Origin: Shewanella donghaensis
GTDB lineage: Bacteria > Pseudomonadota > Gammaproteobacteria > Enterobacterales > Shewanellaceae
Assembly (NCBI RefSeq): GCF_007567505.1
Contig: NZ_CP041783.1
Span: 3,596,001 to 3,660,000, forward strand
DNA: 64,000 bases
Reading direction: 5' to 3'
The first letter of the stretch is position 1. Every line of letters starts with the position of its first letter. The notes under the pieces are model-generated. The model was not told where the DNA came from and did no database searches. It saw nothing but the letters and a program-made list of their open reading frames with translations. Below are positions 18,533 to 30,597 of this stretch, in pieces. The position numbers and the translations under genes are program-made.

Positions 18533-18803
18533 GCCTGAAATAAATGTAATCCAGATCCCTGCACCATCCTATTCAATCCGTTATGATTTTCTTCTTGTAT
18601 CCTTAATCAAAACTTTACAGCTATAGCGCCATTATTAGGCTCTATCGTCCTCATATTGTCATTTATGGGTTCTATATTGCCGCCTTAAATAACTGGCAGT
18701 TAAAACTTATCTTTGTAAAGCGCTGCTACCTTTTAAGTTTTTCACGCTTAATCTTTGATGCTAAAAGTAAAAAAGTGTTACCAATGCAATAAAATGCTTT
18801 TAA

Positions 18804-18821
18804 AGTGAATTTAAATGCAAT
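18804..18821 (+). promoter_or_regulatory. Candidate ARG box (ArgR operator) upstream of argA
   Basis: TGAATTTAAATGCA within this interval matches the ARG box core TGAATNNNNATTCA with one mismatch. ArgR normally binds two boxes 3 bp apart; the second half here (from 18825) is poor. It lies about 75 bp before the argA start. Confidence 0.45.
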
Positions 18822-18893
18822 ATTATTGCGTAATTATATTGTTGGTAAGTTTATTACTGACATTTCTGATTGATTATTTGTTTAGGGGTTAAT

Positions 18894-20219
18894 GTGCCTT
18901 TAAGAACCACAGAGCTGGTTGATGGTTTCCGCCATTCAGCACCATATGTAAACGACCATCGCGGAAAGACCTTTGTTGTCATGCTTGGCGGCGAAGCTTT
19001 GCTACATAATCAATTTAGGGGCATTTTAAACGATGTAGCTTTGCTGCACTCGTTAGGGATTAAAGTGGTATTGGTTTATGGCGCAAGACCACAGATTGAT
19101 CATGCACTGAAGCGTGAAGGGATTGAGCCGACCTACCATAACGGTGTGCGTATTACTGACGAAGATTCCTTAAGAGTGATTAAGCAAGTTGCAGGTTCAG
19201 TGCAATTTGATATCACAGCTAGACTTTCTATGAGCCTTGGCAATACGCCGATGCAAAATGCTCAGATTAATCTTGTGAGCGGTAATTTTGTAATCGCACA
19301 ACCATTAGGCATCGACGACGGTGTTGATTTTTGTCTAACTGGTAAAGTTCGCCGTATTGATACCCGAGGCCTTGAACGTCAGCTCGATAATAATTGTATT
19401 GTGGTAATGGGGCCTATGGCTGTTTCCGTTACGGGTGAATGTTTTAACCTCACAGCTGAAGAAGTCGCGACCCAAGTGGCGATAAAGCTTAAAGCCGATA
19501 AGATAATTGGTTTTAGTAATACTCACGGTATTTTAGGTGAAGATGGCGAGGTTATTGCTGAACTAATGCCTAATGGCGCGCAAACCATTTTGGAAGAAAT
19601 GGCATTAGCAGGTAAATCTTGCGTCGGCACCATGGCATTTTTAAAAGCCAGCATTGATGCTTGTCGTAACGGTATTCCGCGTTGTCATTTGGTGAGTTAT
19701 TTAGAAGATGGCACTTTACTGCAAGAGCTGTTTTCTCGTGAAGGCATCGGCACTCAAATCGTTACTGAGAGCGCAGAACGATTAAGACGTGCCAACATTG
19801 GTGATATTGGCGGGGTGTTAAACCTTATTCGTCCATTGGAAGAGCAAGGTGTTTTGGTTCGTCGCTCCCGTGAACAGTTAGAAATGGAAATTGAGCAATT
19901 CATGCTCATTGAACGCGATAATCTTGTCATTGGTTGCGCAGCGTTATATCCCTTTGAAGAAGATAATGCCGGTGAATTTGCCTGCTTAGTGGTACATCAA
20001 GATTATCGTGATGCAGATAGAGGCAGTGTATTACTCAATAACATTATTGGTCAGGCGCGTGTTAGAGGTTACTCAAGGTTATTTGCTTTAACGACTCGCA
20101 GTATCCATTGGTTCTTGGAACATGGCTTTAATATTGTTGATGTTGAGCAACTGCCTAATGCGAAAAAGAAGTTATACAATTTCCAACGTAACTCAAAAAT
20201 TCTGGCGTTAGATTTATAA
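18894..20219 (+). CDS. argA: N-acetylglutamate synthase (amino-acid N-acetyltransferase)
   Basis: First enzyme of arginine synthesis, acetylating glutamate with acetyl-CoA. It has an N-terminal amino-acid-kinase-like domain (about 20–280; [30 protein letters not shown]), which in E. coli carries arginine feedback control. The C-terminal GNAT domain (about 295–440) contains [28 protein letters not shown] and [14 protein letters not shown]. Although a frame opens at 18870, the GTG at 18894 has AGGGG 6 nt upstream and yields [18 protein letters not shown], matching E. coli ArgA. The predicted length is 441 aa (E. coli 443). Control by ArgR is suggested by the site at 18804. Confidence 0.96.
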   Translation: MPLRTTELVDGFRHSAPYVNDHRGKTFVVMLGGEALLHNQFRGILNDVALLHSLGIKVVLVYGARPQIDHALKREGIEPTYHNGVRITDEDSLRVIKQVAGSVQFDITARLSMSLGNTPMQNAQINLVSGNFVIAQPLGIDDGVDFCLTGKVRRIDTRGLERQLDNNCIVVMGPMAVSVTGECFNLTAEEVATQVAIKLKADKIIGFSNTHGILGEDGEVIAELMPNGAQTILEEMALAGKSCVGTMAFLKASIDACRNGIPRCHLVSYLEDGTLLQELFSREGIGTQIVTESAERLRRANIGDIGGVLNLIRPLEEQGVLVRRSREQLEMEIEQFMLIERDNLVIGCAALYPFEEDNAGEFACLVVHQDYRDADRGSVLLNNIIGQARVRGYSRLFALTTRSIHWFLEHGFNIVDVEQLPNAKKKLYNFQRNSKILALDL

Positions 20220-20245
20220 ACGCTATTCAGTATAAATACTAAAAT

Positions 20246-20283
20246 AATGCCATCGTGAATTGTTATTTACGATGGCATTTTTG
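20246..20283 (+). terminator. Terminator after argA
   Basis: Eleven-base stem AATGCCATCGT / ACGATGGCATT followed by TTTG. The loop is A/T rich. Confidence 0.75.
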
Positions 20284-20397
20284 TGAGTGTAATGATTGAA
20301 GGCGACAGAAATTTTATTGGTCATGTGTTGTAGGCTGTATGATATAGATTGAGCATTAAATATGTGAACCATAGAACAAAAAATAAGTGGATAGAAA

Positions 20398-20955
20398 ATG
20401 ATTGAAGTGGAATTGGCAGGATTGACCAGTAACGGCGTGTTCAGTTTTTTGGGTATGCTGCTGGGGTTGTTAGCACTGAGTGCTTTTATCTGGTTTAAGA
20501 AGCTGCCAAGTAATGCTTTGTATGTCAGCTTTGGCATCATTCTATTTTTATTTATGTTGTTCTTGTGGACACTATATAAAACCACTAATAGCCAATTATC
20601 GATAACCCAAGTTGATACTCAACAGGCTTCTTCGTCCGTGTCGCCCCAAGTCCCTGAAGTGACATTATCAATTCCACTTTATAGCCAACAATTACACGCT
20701 AGTGAAGTACTTTGGCAGCAAGCACAGTTCATCGACGTAAGCATTGACTCTGAATTTGCCCCACAGTGGCGTACAAATGGCATAGGGCTACCAGGATACT
20801 CATTAGGGTGGTTTACTCTTAAGAACGGGGATAAGGCGCTAATATCGCTTACAAGGCGCGAGGCATTGATGTTACCAACGAACAAAGGTTACACGTTGTT
20901 ACTCACCGTGGAGGATAAACGCGCCGCAATGAAAATGATTGCGGCGATGAAGTGA
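20398..20955 (+). CDS. Membrane protein with C-terminal PH-like domain, unknown function
   Basis: A 185-aa protein with two transmembrane segments (about 12–33 and 42–61). A Ser/Gln-rich linker (70–90) and a soluble C-terminal domain follow. The GIGLPGYSLGWFTLKNGDKALI stretch and the ensuing alternating β pattern resemble bacterial PH domains of the bPH_5 type; this is recognition by eye. There is no good ribosome site, but the frame runs directly from ATG and its codon use matches its neighbours. It is probably monocistronic, between argA and the opposing rarD. No specific role can be assigned. Confidence 0.7.
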   Translation: MIEVELAGLTSNGVFSFLGMLLGLLALSAFIWFKKLPSNALYVSFGIILFLFMLFLWTLYKTTNSQLSITQVDTQQASSSVSPQVPEVTLSIPLYSQQLHASEVLWQQAQFIDVSIDSEFAPQWRTNGIGLPGYSLGWFTLKNGDKALISLTRREALMLPTNKGYTLLLTVEDKRAAMKMIAAMK

Positions 20956-21030
20956 TGGGATTTCAGTTAGTCAGCCCTGAGCGAGTTAAGAAAGCGAGTC
21001 AGGAATTAGGCCGTTAGCGCGAATCTGGAA

Positions 21031-21927
21031 CTAGCTTTGTTTTATGCGACGGCGACGTTGCAGTGCCATGTCGGCTGTAAAGACCACTAACGCGCTCCAA
21101 ATAAACCCAAAGGTAATGCTTTTTTCAACATCAAAGGGCTCGTTGTATAAAAAAACTGCCAAAATAAACATGATACTGGGACCAATATATTGGAAGAATC
21201 CGAGCATCGATAATGGAATTCGTATCGCTGCCCCAGCAAAACACAGTAGAGGTATGGTCGTCACGATTCCCGCAGCAATGAGCATTAAGTTCATTTCTAT
21301 ATCGTTAGTCATCATATTTGCTGAAGCGGTATCTAGGGTCAGTGCTAAATAGGTTAATGCCACGGGCAGTAAAACCGCTGTTTCAACCAACATACCGGCC
21401 TTAGCGTCAATATTGACTTTTTTGCGCAACAAACCGTAAAAGCCAAATGATGTGGCTAACGCTAATGACACCATTGGGATCGATCCAAATGAGATTAGCT
21501 GAATCATGACCCCGATAAAGGCCAGCGTCACCGCAAACCATTGTAATTTTCGTAAGCGTTCAGATAAGAAAACCATCCCCAGCAATACGTTGAATAGCGG
21601 ATTGATGAAATAACCCAAACTCGCATCTAGCATTCGGTCATTGGTAATTGCCCAAATAAAAATCAACCAGTTAAGGGCAATAAGAACCGAAGTAACCGCC
21701 AATACCAGTAATTGTTTAGGTCTTTTGACTAAAAGCATTAGACGTGAAAATCCGCCCATGAATTTCATCAAAATGATGATGAATACAAATGACCAAATAA
21801 CCCGATGCGCTAGTATTTCAAAGGCAGACACATCACCCAATAATTTAAAATAAAGGGGGGCAATTCCCCATAGGCAATAAGCACAAATAGCGAGAATGAT
21901 GCCTTTACGTGTTTCAAGAGCTTGCAT
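21031..21927 (-). CDS. rarD: RarD, EamA-family transporter
   Basis: Inner-membrane protein of the drug/metabolite transporter superfamily, with about ten hydrophobic segments across 298 aa. The N terminus RKGIILAICAYCLWGIAPLYFKLL and the internal HRVIWSFVFI and NWLIFIWAI blocks are diagnostic of RarD. The natural substrate is unknown; the name comes from a chloramphenicol phenotype in Pseudomonas. It lies beside yigI as in E. coli. The C terminus is strongly basic (RRRRRIKQS). Confidence 0.92.
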   Translation of the reverse strand: MQALETRKGIILAICAYCLWGIAPLYFKLLGDVSAFEILAHRVIWSFVFIIILMKFMGGFSRLMLLVKRPKQLLVLAVTSVLIALNWLIFIWAITNDRMLDASLGYFINPLFNVLLGMVFLSERLRKLQWFAVTLAFIGVMIQLISFGSIPMVSLALATSFGFYGLLRKKVNIDAKAGMLVETAVLLPVALTYLALTLDTASANMMTNDIEMNLMLIAAGIVTTIPLLCFAGAAIRIPLSMLGFFQYIGPSIMFILAVFLYNEPFDVEKSITFGFIWSALVVFTADMALQRRRRIKQS

Positions 21928-22160
21928 GAACGTCCACAGGAGTGTGTCAATGAGGTGGCGATTGTAGGTTGCCTCAGTTAATCACTCAAGCAATTAACTG
22001 AATCATTTTTAGAAGAGAGAAATCGGTGAGTGAAATTGTCTTTATAAGGGCTGAATTTCACTTGGTTTAGCCCATGATAATGGCCGATATCTCTCGTGGT
22101 TTATCGTCAGTTATCATTGAGATAAATGGAAAGCTTGAAGATCAAATATTCATTTATGCT

Positions 22161-22625
22161 TTAACCCACCATATAAGTGCCTGTACCGAAAGCGATATGG
22201 GTGCCTTCTTCGTTATGAAGTTCCATACGACAGACTGAAACACGGTTGCCTGAGCGGATCACTGAACCAGTTCCTGTAAATATCTCACCACGACCCGGGC
22301 GTAAAAAATCCACTCGCATATCAATAGTGCCCAGCGTAGTGAGTCGCTTCTCTAATTGTTCGATTGTCCAGTCATCTCGGCTTGAGACTAATCCAGCAAA
22401 ACAGGTTAAGCCGCCAACCACATCGAGTAAGGTTGCTGTCACACCGCCGTGTAAAATATTTTGATGAATATTACCGATGAGTTCAGGCTTCATTTTAATC
22501 ATCACCTCAACACCATTTTCATCGTAGTGTTTAATTTCTAAACCTAATAGATTATGAAAAGGCACATGTTGATCAAATATTTCAGCGACTTGCTTCAATG
22601 CTTGCAGTTGGACATCCGTAGTCAT
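22161..22625 (-). CDS. yigI: YigI/PaaI-type hotdog-fold thioesterase
   Basis: A 154-aa hotdog-fold acyl-CoA thioesterase family member. The segment NILHGGVTATLLDVVGG (about 52–68) is the usual active-site region, with the HGG and the following Asp. The β-rich C terminus (GTGSVIRSGNRVSVCRMEL) fits the fold. It lies between rarD and recQ. In E. coli pldA separates yigI from recQ; here pldA is missing and recQ runs divergently. The substrate is not predictable. Confidence 0.85.
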   Translation of the reverse strand: MTTDVQLQALKQVAEIFDQHVPFHNLLGLEIKHYDENGVEVMIKMKPELIGNIHQNILHGGVTATLLDVVGGLTCFAGLVSSRDDWTIEQLEKRLTTLGTIDMRVDFLRPGRGEIFTGTGSVIRSGNRVSVCRMELHNEEGTHIAFGTGTYMVG

Positions 22626-22781
22626 ATTTGGCCTTATTGATTTTATTGTTGGTGTAGAGTATTTAATCTAACTTAATTAGCTTTATAAAATCAACGCTGC
22701 ATATTTGAGCTGTTGTGGTTTGTTTGCAGACATATGCACTGCAGTGCTTTAAAATGCCCAATCAGATCTTAAGCCTTATTG

Positions 22782-24647
22782 ATGGATAATCTTATTTCTA
22801 GCCATGTAGACACTCAAATTCCAGCACAAGATTCCGCAACGCCTGTTGTTGAAGATGTGCTTGGACAGCAATTACAGCAAATTTTTGGTTATCGTGATTT
22901 TCGTGAAGGACAGCGGGAGATTATCGAGCAGACGCTAAACGGCCAAGATACGCTAGTGATTATGCCAACGGGTGGCGGAAAGAGCATGTGTTATCAATTA
23001 CCGGCTTTGGTTCTACCAGGATTAACCATTGTAGTTTCACCGCTCATTTCATTGATGAAAGATCAAGTTGATAGCTTGACTCAGTCAGGTGTTGCTGCCG
23101 CTTATTTGAATTCCTCTTTACCACGTGATGAAACCGTTGAGATTTTAAAACGTTTACATAAAGGTGAGATTAAACTGCTTTATGTATCACCAGAGCGTTT
23201 GCTACGGCCTGATTTTATTGAGCGAATGGAAGAATTGCAGATATCATTATTTGCGATTGATGAGGCTCACTGTATTAGTCAGTGGGGTCATGACTTTAGA
23301 CCTGAATATGCCGCACTAGGTCAATTAAAGCAGTTGTTCCCCTATGTGCCGCTTATGGCATTAACGGCTACGGCAGATCAGGCTACCCGTGAAAGTATTT
23401 GTCAGCGCCTTCAAATCAGTCCTTTTTGTTTATTATCCAGTTTTGATCGCCCTAATATTCGCTATACAGTGGTTGAAAAACTCAATGCGGCAAATCAGCT
23501 CAAGCAGTTTTTACAATTGCAAAAAGGCAGTAATGGCATTATTTATTGCAGCAGCCGTCGTCGAGTTGATGAAGTTGCTGATCGTTTAAAGCTGCAAGGA
23601 TTTAGCGCGGCGGCTTATCACGCTGGAATGACGCAGAAAGAGCGCGGTGATATTCAAGATAAGTTTTTAAAAGACAAAATCGATATCGTGGTTGCGACAG
23701 TGGCATTTGGCATGGGGATCAATAAGTCTAATGTTCGGTTTGTGGTGCACTACGATATCCCTAAAAGCGTTGAATCTTATTACCAAGAAACAGGGCGAGC
23801 AGGTCGTGATGGCTTAGATGCTGAAGCGTATATGTTGTTTGACCCTGCTGATATCGGCCGGGTGAAGCACTTAATTGAGCAATCAGAACCTGGCCCACAG
23901 CAAGACGTTGAATTACACAAAATGAATACCATGGCAGCCTTTGCTGAAGCGCAAACCTGCCGTCGACAAGTATTGCTGCATTACTTTGATGAAAGTGGCT
24001 CAAAACCTTGTGGTAACTGTGATATTTGTCTCGAGCCCCCTAAGCGCTATGATGGCAGCGAAGATGCTAAAAAAGTGCTGTCTTGCATCTTTAGACTTAA
24101 TCAATATTTCGGGGTAAACCAGGTCATTGATGTGCTGCGTGGCTCAAAAGCTGCCAATGTGATGGATCGCGGCCATAACAAGTTATCGACTTGGGGTATT
24201 GGTAAAGAGCACAGTCATGAATATTGGCTCAGTGTGATTAGGCAGCTTATTCATTTAGGTTTGGCTAGCCAAGATATTACCCGCGGCTCTTCGGTAAAGT
24301 TAAATGCATCTGCGAGACCTATATTGAAAGGAGAGGCGAGTTTGCAGCTGGCTGAGCCTAGAATTCAATTAGTGGCCACCAAACGTAAAAGTTCTACATC
24401 CCGTGCTCCGCAGCAATATGACCGTAAACTGTTTGCCAGACTGAAACTATTACGACGTGAACTGGCAGAAAAACATGATGTGCCACCTTACCTTGTTTTC
24501 AACGATGCTACGTTAGCTGAAATGGCTGCAATGGTGCCCACCAGTGCCGGTGAAATGCTGGCTGTAAATGGTGTTGGTGAGCGCAAGTTAAGCCGTTTTG
24601 GTGGCGACTTTTTAGATGAAATAAGCCAGTACCTCATCGAGAACTAG
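22782..24647 (+). CDS. recQ: ATP-dependent DNA helicase RecQ
   Basis: 3'→5' helicase of the RecF recombination pathway. It carries superfamily 2 motifs: I (MPTGGGKSMCYQLPAL), II DEAH (FAIDEAHCISQWGHDFRPEY) and VI (QETGRAGRDG). The RecQ-C zinc site is present (CRRQVLLHYF…CGNCDIC). A winged-helix follows, and a C-terminal HRDC domain (RKLFARLKLLRREL… to VNGVGERKLSRFG) is present. The ATG is used; a TTG one codon upstream is in frame. No strong ribosome site is visible for either. The length, about 621 aa, is normal for the family. Confidence 0.97.
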   Translation: MDNLISSHVDTQIPAQDSATPVVEDVLGQQLQQIFGYRDFREGQREIIEQTLNGQDTLVIMPTGGGKSMCYQLPALVLPGLTIVVSPLISLMKDQVDSLTQSGVAAAYLNSSLPRDETVEILKRLHKGEIKLLYVSPERLLRPDFIERMEELQISLFAIDEAHCISQWGHDFRPEYAALGQLKQLFPYVPLMALTATADQATRESICQRLQISPFCLLSSFDRPNIRYTVVEKLNAANQLKQFLQLQKGSNGIIYCSSRRRVDEVADRLKLQGFSAAAYHAGMTQKERGDIQDKFLKDKIDIVVATVAFGMGINKSNVRFVVHYDIPKSVESYYQETGRAGRDGLDAEAYMLFDPADIGRVKHLIEQSEPGPQQDVELHKMNTMAAFAEAQTCRRQVLLHYFDESGSKPCGNCDICLEPPKRYDGSEDAKKVLSCIFRLNQYFGVNQVIDVLRGSKAANVMDRGHNKLSTWGIGKEHSHEYWLSVIRQLIHLGLASQDITRGSSVKLNASARPILKGEASLQLAEPRIQLVATKRKSSTSRAPQQYDRKLFARLKLLRRELAEKHDVPPYLVFNDATLAEMAAMVPTSAGEMLAVNGVGERKLSRFGGDFLDEISQYLIEN

Positions 24648-25031
24648 TGATTTATTTTAGTTCCCGCAACTTATCTCTCTCTCATTGCAGCTCACTATCC
24701 CATATCTTAATTGTTAAACATGGCTAACCATTAACGGGTTAGCCATTGCTGTTTTAATTATAAAACAACGCACGTATACCTAGACTACTTACTCAAAGAC
24801 GCACAGCTCATTAATCCTATTTAATCTTTTATATAACGAAAACGTGTTTTGACATAGATTATTTAGAGAAATAGTCATGTTATTTTTTGCATATTTTTAT
24901 GAACCAAAAAAAGTGACAAATTACGTGTAAACAGCAGTGTACGGGCATGTGGACATTTATTTTCATTAGTAAACTAAGTCTTAATAATACTTTCAAGCCA
25001 AACCTATGGTCAAAAGATGAATAAATTGGGG
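24648..25031. other. recQ–leu leader intergenic region
   Basis: AT-rich spacer containing the hairpin at 24720 and otherwise no gene I can support. It precedes the leu promoter. Confidence 0.55.
24720..24746 (+). terminator. Candidate terminator after recQ
   Basis: Ten-base stem ATGGCTAACC / GGTTAGCCAT with a 7-nt loop. The following tract (TGCTGTTTTA) is not a clean T-run, so the call is moderate. Confidence 0.55.
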
Positions 25032-25060
25032 TTGACACAGCAAGCTGGTCAGGATAAAAA
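25032..25060 (+). promoter_or_regulatory. Predicted leu operon promoter
   Basis: A consensus −35 TTGACA (25032–25037) is followed after 17 bp by TAAAAA as −10. A TATACA further on is too far from this −35. The position, about 45 bp before the leader peptide, is right for a leu promoter. Confidence 0.55.
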
Positions 25061-25104
25061 GTAGGTATACATAAATTTAATGACAGAATAATTAGTTAAT
25101 TAAA

Positions 25105-25194
25105 ATGAATAGTTATAGCGGTAACATCTTACTGGGTCTCCTTCTTCTCTTACGCAATATTTGCGCGGAGTCCTTTGTGTTACAGGCTAAATAA
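25105..25194 (+). CDS. leuL: leu operon leader peptide
   Basis: Short frame of 29 codons: MNSYSGNILLGLLLLLRNIC, then AESFVLQAK. It has eight leucine codons, five of them consecutive and using CTC, CTT and TTA rather than only the common ones. In E. coli a run of Leu codons in leuL senses charged tRNA-Leu: a ribosome stalled there frees an antiterminator. Here the leucine run is followed by a GC-rich terminator at 25211 and then leuA, the same architecture. No strong ribosome site is seen before the ATG. The gene is inferred from its composition and position. Confidence 0.88.
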   Translation: MNSYSGNILLGLLLLLRNICAESFVLQAK

Positions 25195-25210
25195 GTTTAC
25201 TAGCATTCAC

Positions 25211-25242
25211 AAACCCCGCGCTAATAGCCGCGGGGTTTTTTG
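25211..25242 (+). promoter_or_regulatory. leu attenuator terminator
   Basis: Perfect 10-bp stem AAACCCCGCG / CGCGGGGTTT, an 8-nt loop and a T-run, 17 nt after the leuL stop and about 130 nt before leuA. It should terminate when leucyl-tRNA is plentiful. Confidence 0.88.
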
Positions 25243-25369
25243 TTTCTGCTCTAGAGTAATTTTATATACCAAACAAACAATCTAATGAAACAAATGAGGC
25301 TTACCTCAAAAATCATTAGTAAACCGAACAAACTTTAACGTGAACAACAAGATTCGATGGAGAAAACAG

Positions 25370-28028
<2,659 letters not shown>

Positions 28029-28029
<1 letters not shown>

Positions 28030-29432
28030 TGGCAGCAAGAACGTTATATGAAAAAGTATGGGATGCACATATTGTCGCATCACCTGATTCAGAGGCGCCA
28101 ATAGTTTATGTTGACCGTCATTTAGTGCATGAGGTGACTTCACCGCAAGCATTTAGCGGTTTGAAAACAGCTGGTCGTAGATTACGTGCGCCTGAAAAAA
28201 CTTTTGCGACCATGGATCATAATATTTCGACATTGAGTGCAAGCCTTGATGCTATGAGCCCAATGGCGCGTATTCAGGTGGAAACCTTAGCGCAAAATTG
28301 TAAAGAATTTGGCGTAAAGCTATATGATATTCATCATCCTAACCAAGGTATTGTGCATGTAATGGGCCCTGAGCTTGGTATTACATTGCCAGGTACTGTA
28401 ATTGTTTGTGGTGATTCACATACTGCAACTCACGGGGCATTTGGCGCGTTAGCATTTGGGATTGGCACCTCTGAAGTTGAACATGTTTTAGCAACCCAGA
28501 CTTTACGTCAGCTAAAAGCAAAAAACATGAAGATTGAAGTACGTGGACATGTTGCTGAAGGCATTACGGCTAAAGATATCGTATTGGCTATCATCGGCCG
28601 TCTAGGTATGGATGGCGGTACCGGTTACGTAGTTGAGTTTTGCGGTGAAGCCATTGAAGCCTTATCCATGGAAGGTCGTATGACCTTGTGTAATATGGCC
28701 ATTGAAATGGGTGCTAAAGCCGGCATGGTAGCACCAGATCAAACCACATTTGATTATCTTGAAGGTCGTGAGTTTTCTCCAAAAGGCGAAGATTGGACCC
28801 AAGCTATAGCAGATTGGACTGCGCTTAAAACGGATGCTGAAGCAACTTTTGATGCAGAAGTGGTACTTGAAGCTGCAGATATTGCACCTCAGTTAACCTG
28901 GGGCACCAATCCAGGGCAAGTGGTTTCCATTGATGCACAAGTACCTAGCCCTGAGTCTGAGTCGAATCCAACCGTGCGTGGCAGTATCGAAAAAGCGCTT
29001 GAATATATCGGACTGACTTCTGGCACAAACATGGTTGATATTCCCATCAACAAAGTTTTTATTGGTTCATGTACTAACTCTCGTATCGAAGATTTACGTG
29101 CTGCAGCCCATCATGCTAAAAACCGTAAAGTAGCCGAAGGTGTTGTCGCGATTGTGGTACCAGGTTCTGGACAGGTGAAGCTGCAAGCAGAAGCGGAAGG
29201 ATTAGATAAGATATTCCTAGAAGCAGGTTTTGAATGGCGTTTGCCTGGTTGCTCTATGTGTCTGGCGATGAACGATGACCGATTAGAGGCTGGCGATCGC
29301 TGTGCATCTACCAGTAATCGTAACTTTGAAGGCCGCCAAGGGCGTGGCAGTCGAACTCACTTAGTGAGCCCCGCGATGGCAGCAGCTGCTGCAATTGCCG
29401 GTCACTTTGTTGATATTCGTAAGCCTTATTAA
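28029..29432 (+). CDS. leuC: 3-isopropylmalate dehydratase large subunit
   Basis: Iron-sulfur isomerase subunit that acts with LeuD to interconvert 2- and 3-isopropylmalate. The cysteine ligands of the [4Fe-4S] cluster are visible in FIGSCTNSR and [29 protein letters not shown] is the aconitase-family signature. The length of 467 aa is standard. Its ATG shares one base with the leuB stop. Confidence 0.98.
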
Positions 29433-29456
29433 CTGCCAACCCACTAGGAGAAACAG

Positions 29457-30062
29457 ATGCAAGCTTTTACAGCACATACGGGCTTAGCGGTTGCAATAGA
29501 TAGCGCAAATATTGATACCGACCAAATTATCCCTAAGCAGTTTTTATCAAAGGTCACTCGTGATGGTTTTGGGGTGCACTTATTTCATGATTGGCGTTAT
29601 TTAGATGACGCGGGCGAGCAACCTAACCCGACTTTTTCACTTAATCTACCGCGCTATAAAGGTGCGTCTATTTTATTAGCTCAAGAAAACTTTGGCTGTG
29701 GCTCAAGCCGGGAACATGCTCCTTGGGCATTAGCCGATTTTGGTTTGCGGGTTGTTATCGCCCCCACTTTTGCAGATATTTTTTACGGCAATTCCATTAA
29801 TAATGGCTTTTTACCAGTGAAGTTAACCGCAGAAGAAGTCAGTCAATTAATGGCTGAAGTGGCAGCGCAAGAAGGCGCCGAGATAACGGTAGACTTAGAA
29901 ACGTTAACGGTTACGTCTCCAAAAGGCAGCAAATTCAGTTTTTCAATGGCCGAGTCAGCAAGGCACAAGTTATTGAATGGATTGGATGCTATTGGCTTAA
30001 CATTAGAATTTGAACACGCTATTACCGCTTACGAAGCCAAAATTCCAGCTTGGCGGAGTTAA
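29457..30062 (+). CDS. leuD: 3-isopropylmalate dehydratase small subunit
   Basis: Swivel domain partner of LeuC, 201 aa. [12 protein letters not shown] near 21–32 and [15 protein letters not shown] near 77–91 are the aconitase C-domain signatures. AGGAG precedes the ATG by 6 nt. It is the last gene of leuABCD, with a terminator about 85 bp downstream. Confidence 0.97.
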   Translation: MQAFTAHTGLAVAIDSANIDTDQIIPKQFLSKVTRDGFGVHLFHDWRYLDDAGEQPNPTFSLNLPRYKGASILLAQENFGCGSSREHAPWALADFGLRVVIAPTFADIFYGNSINNGFLPVKLTAEEVSQLMAEVAAQEGAEITVDLETLTVTSPKGSKFSFSMAESARHKLLNGLDAIGLTLEFEHAITAYEAKIPAWRS

Positions 30063-30148
30063 TGATTTTGGGGCAAAATGAGGGAATTGTTAGCTTAATA
30101 TAAATCATTAACATTTGAGCTTACACTTGTACTAAAAATGTATTTAAT

Positions 30149-30183
30149 AAAACCTTCTAACTAACGTTGGAAGGTTTTTTTAT
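30149..30183 (+). terminator. Terminator of the leuABCD operon
   Basis: Stem AAACCTTC-AAC / GTT-GAAGGTTT with a single bulged position and a seven-base T-run. Confidence 0.8.
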
Positions 30184-30597
30184 GCTTTTGATTGTTCTGC
30201 TACCGGTAAGTGATTGAATAATATTATTATTTTTAACTGGTTAATTTGGTTTGTAAATAAGTAGCTAGATTCACTGCAGTTTTCAGCGATCTAATGTTAG
30301 CTTTAAATTTATTTGTAATCATCTGATTATTAGTAATAATTTCTTATATTTATTAGTGAGAGATATTTCTTCAGCGAATTAATTTTCTAAAATTACAGCT
30401 AATAAGACAAATTAGTGTGATCCTAGTCACTTAAAATTCTTCATTATAATAGAAAGGCAGTTATTCCCTCTGTTTTATGGCTTTTAGTTGTAAATATATT
30501 CTGCATAAGTACACTTGCGTCGATTTCAAATTGAGCAATTGCTCTAATGATGTAAGAGATTCAGCAAATTGTAGATTTGCATAAGCAGAGACTAATA
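30184..30597. other. Long AT-rich region upstream of the FadL-type porin
   Basis: About 410 bp without a supportable gene. It contains the CRP-like site and −10 element described separately and probably a long 5' leader. Confidence 0.55.
30416..30450 (+). promoter_or_regulatory. Candidate CRP site and −10 element for the FadL-type porin
   Basis: TGTGA-N6-TCACT (30416–30431) matches the CRP palindrome TGTGA-N6-TCACA at all but one core base. It is followed by a perfect TATAAT (30445–30450) with no good −35. The site centre is about −33 from the expected start, closer than a standard class II activator, so activation or occlusion cannot be decided. Confidence 0.5.

Larger units (their letters stand above)
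18487..18893. other. rpmG–argA intergenic region
   Basis: About 400 bp with no supportable gene. It contains the rpmG terminator near its left end and a candidate ArgR site near its right end. The middle (18540–18780) shows nothing I can name. Confidence 0.6.

Noticed and set aside
20223..20585. 120-codon minus-strand frame between argA and the PH-like gene
   Set aside because: It crosses the argA terminator and overlaps the membrane-protein gene; its sequence looks non-coding.
22029..22062. Inverted repeat (GTGAAATT / AATTTCAC) between yigI and rarD
   Set aside because: Loop is long and no T-run follows on the minus strand, so a terminator is not supported.
24891..25031. Second leader peptide or riboswitch upstream of leuL
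   Set aside because: AT-rich sequence without a recognisable frame or conserved RNA motif.
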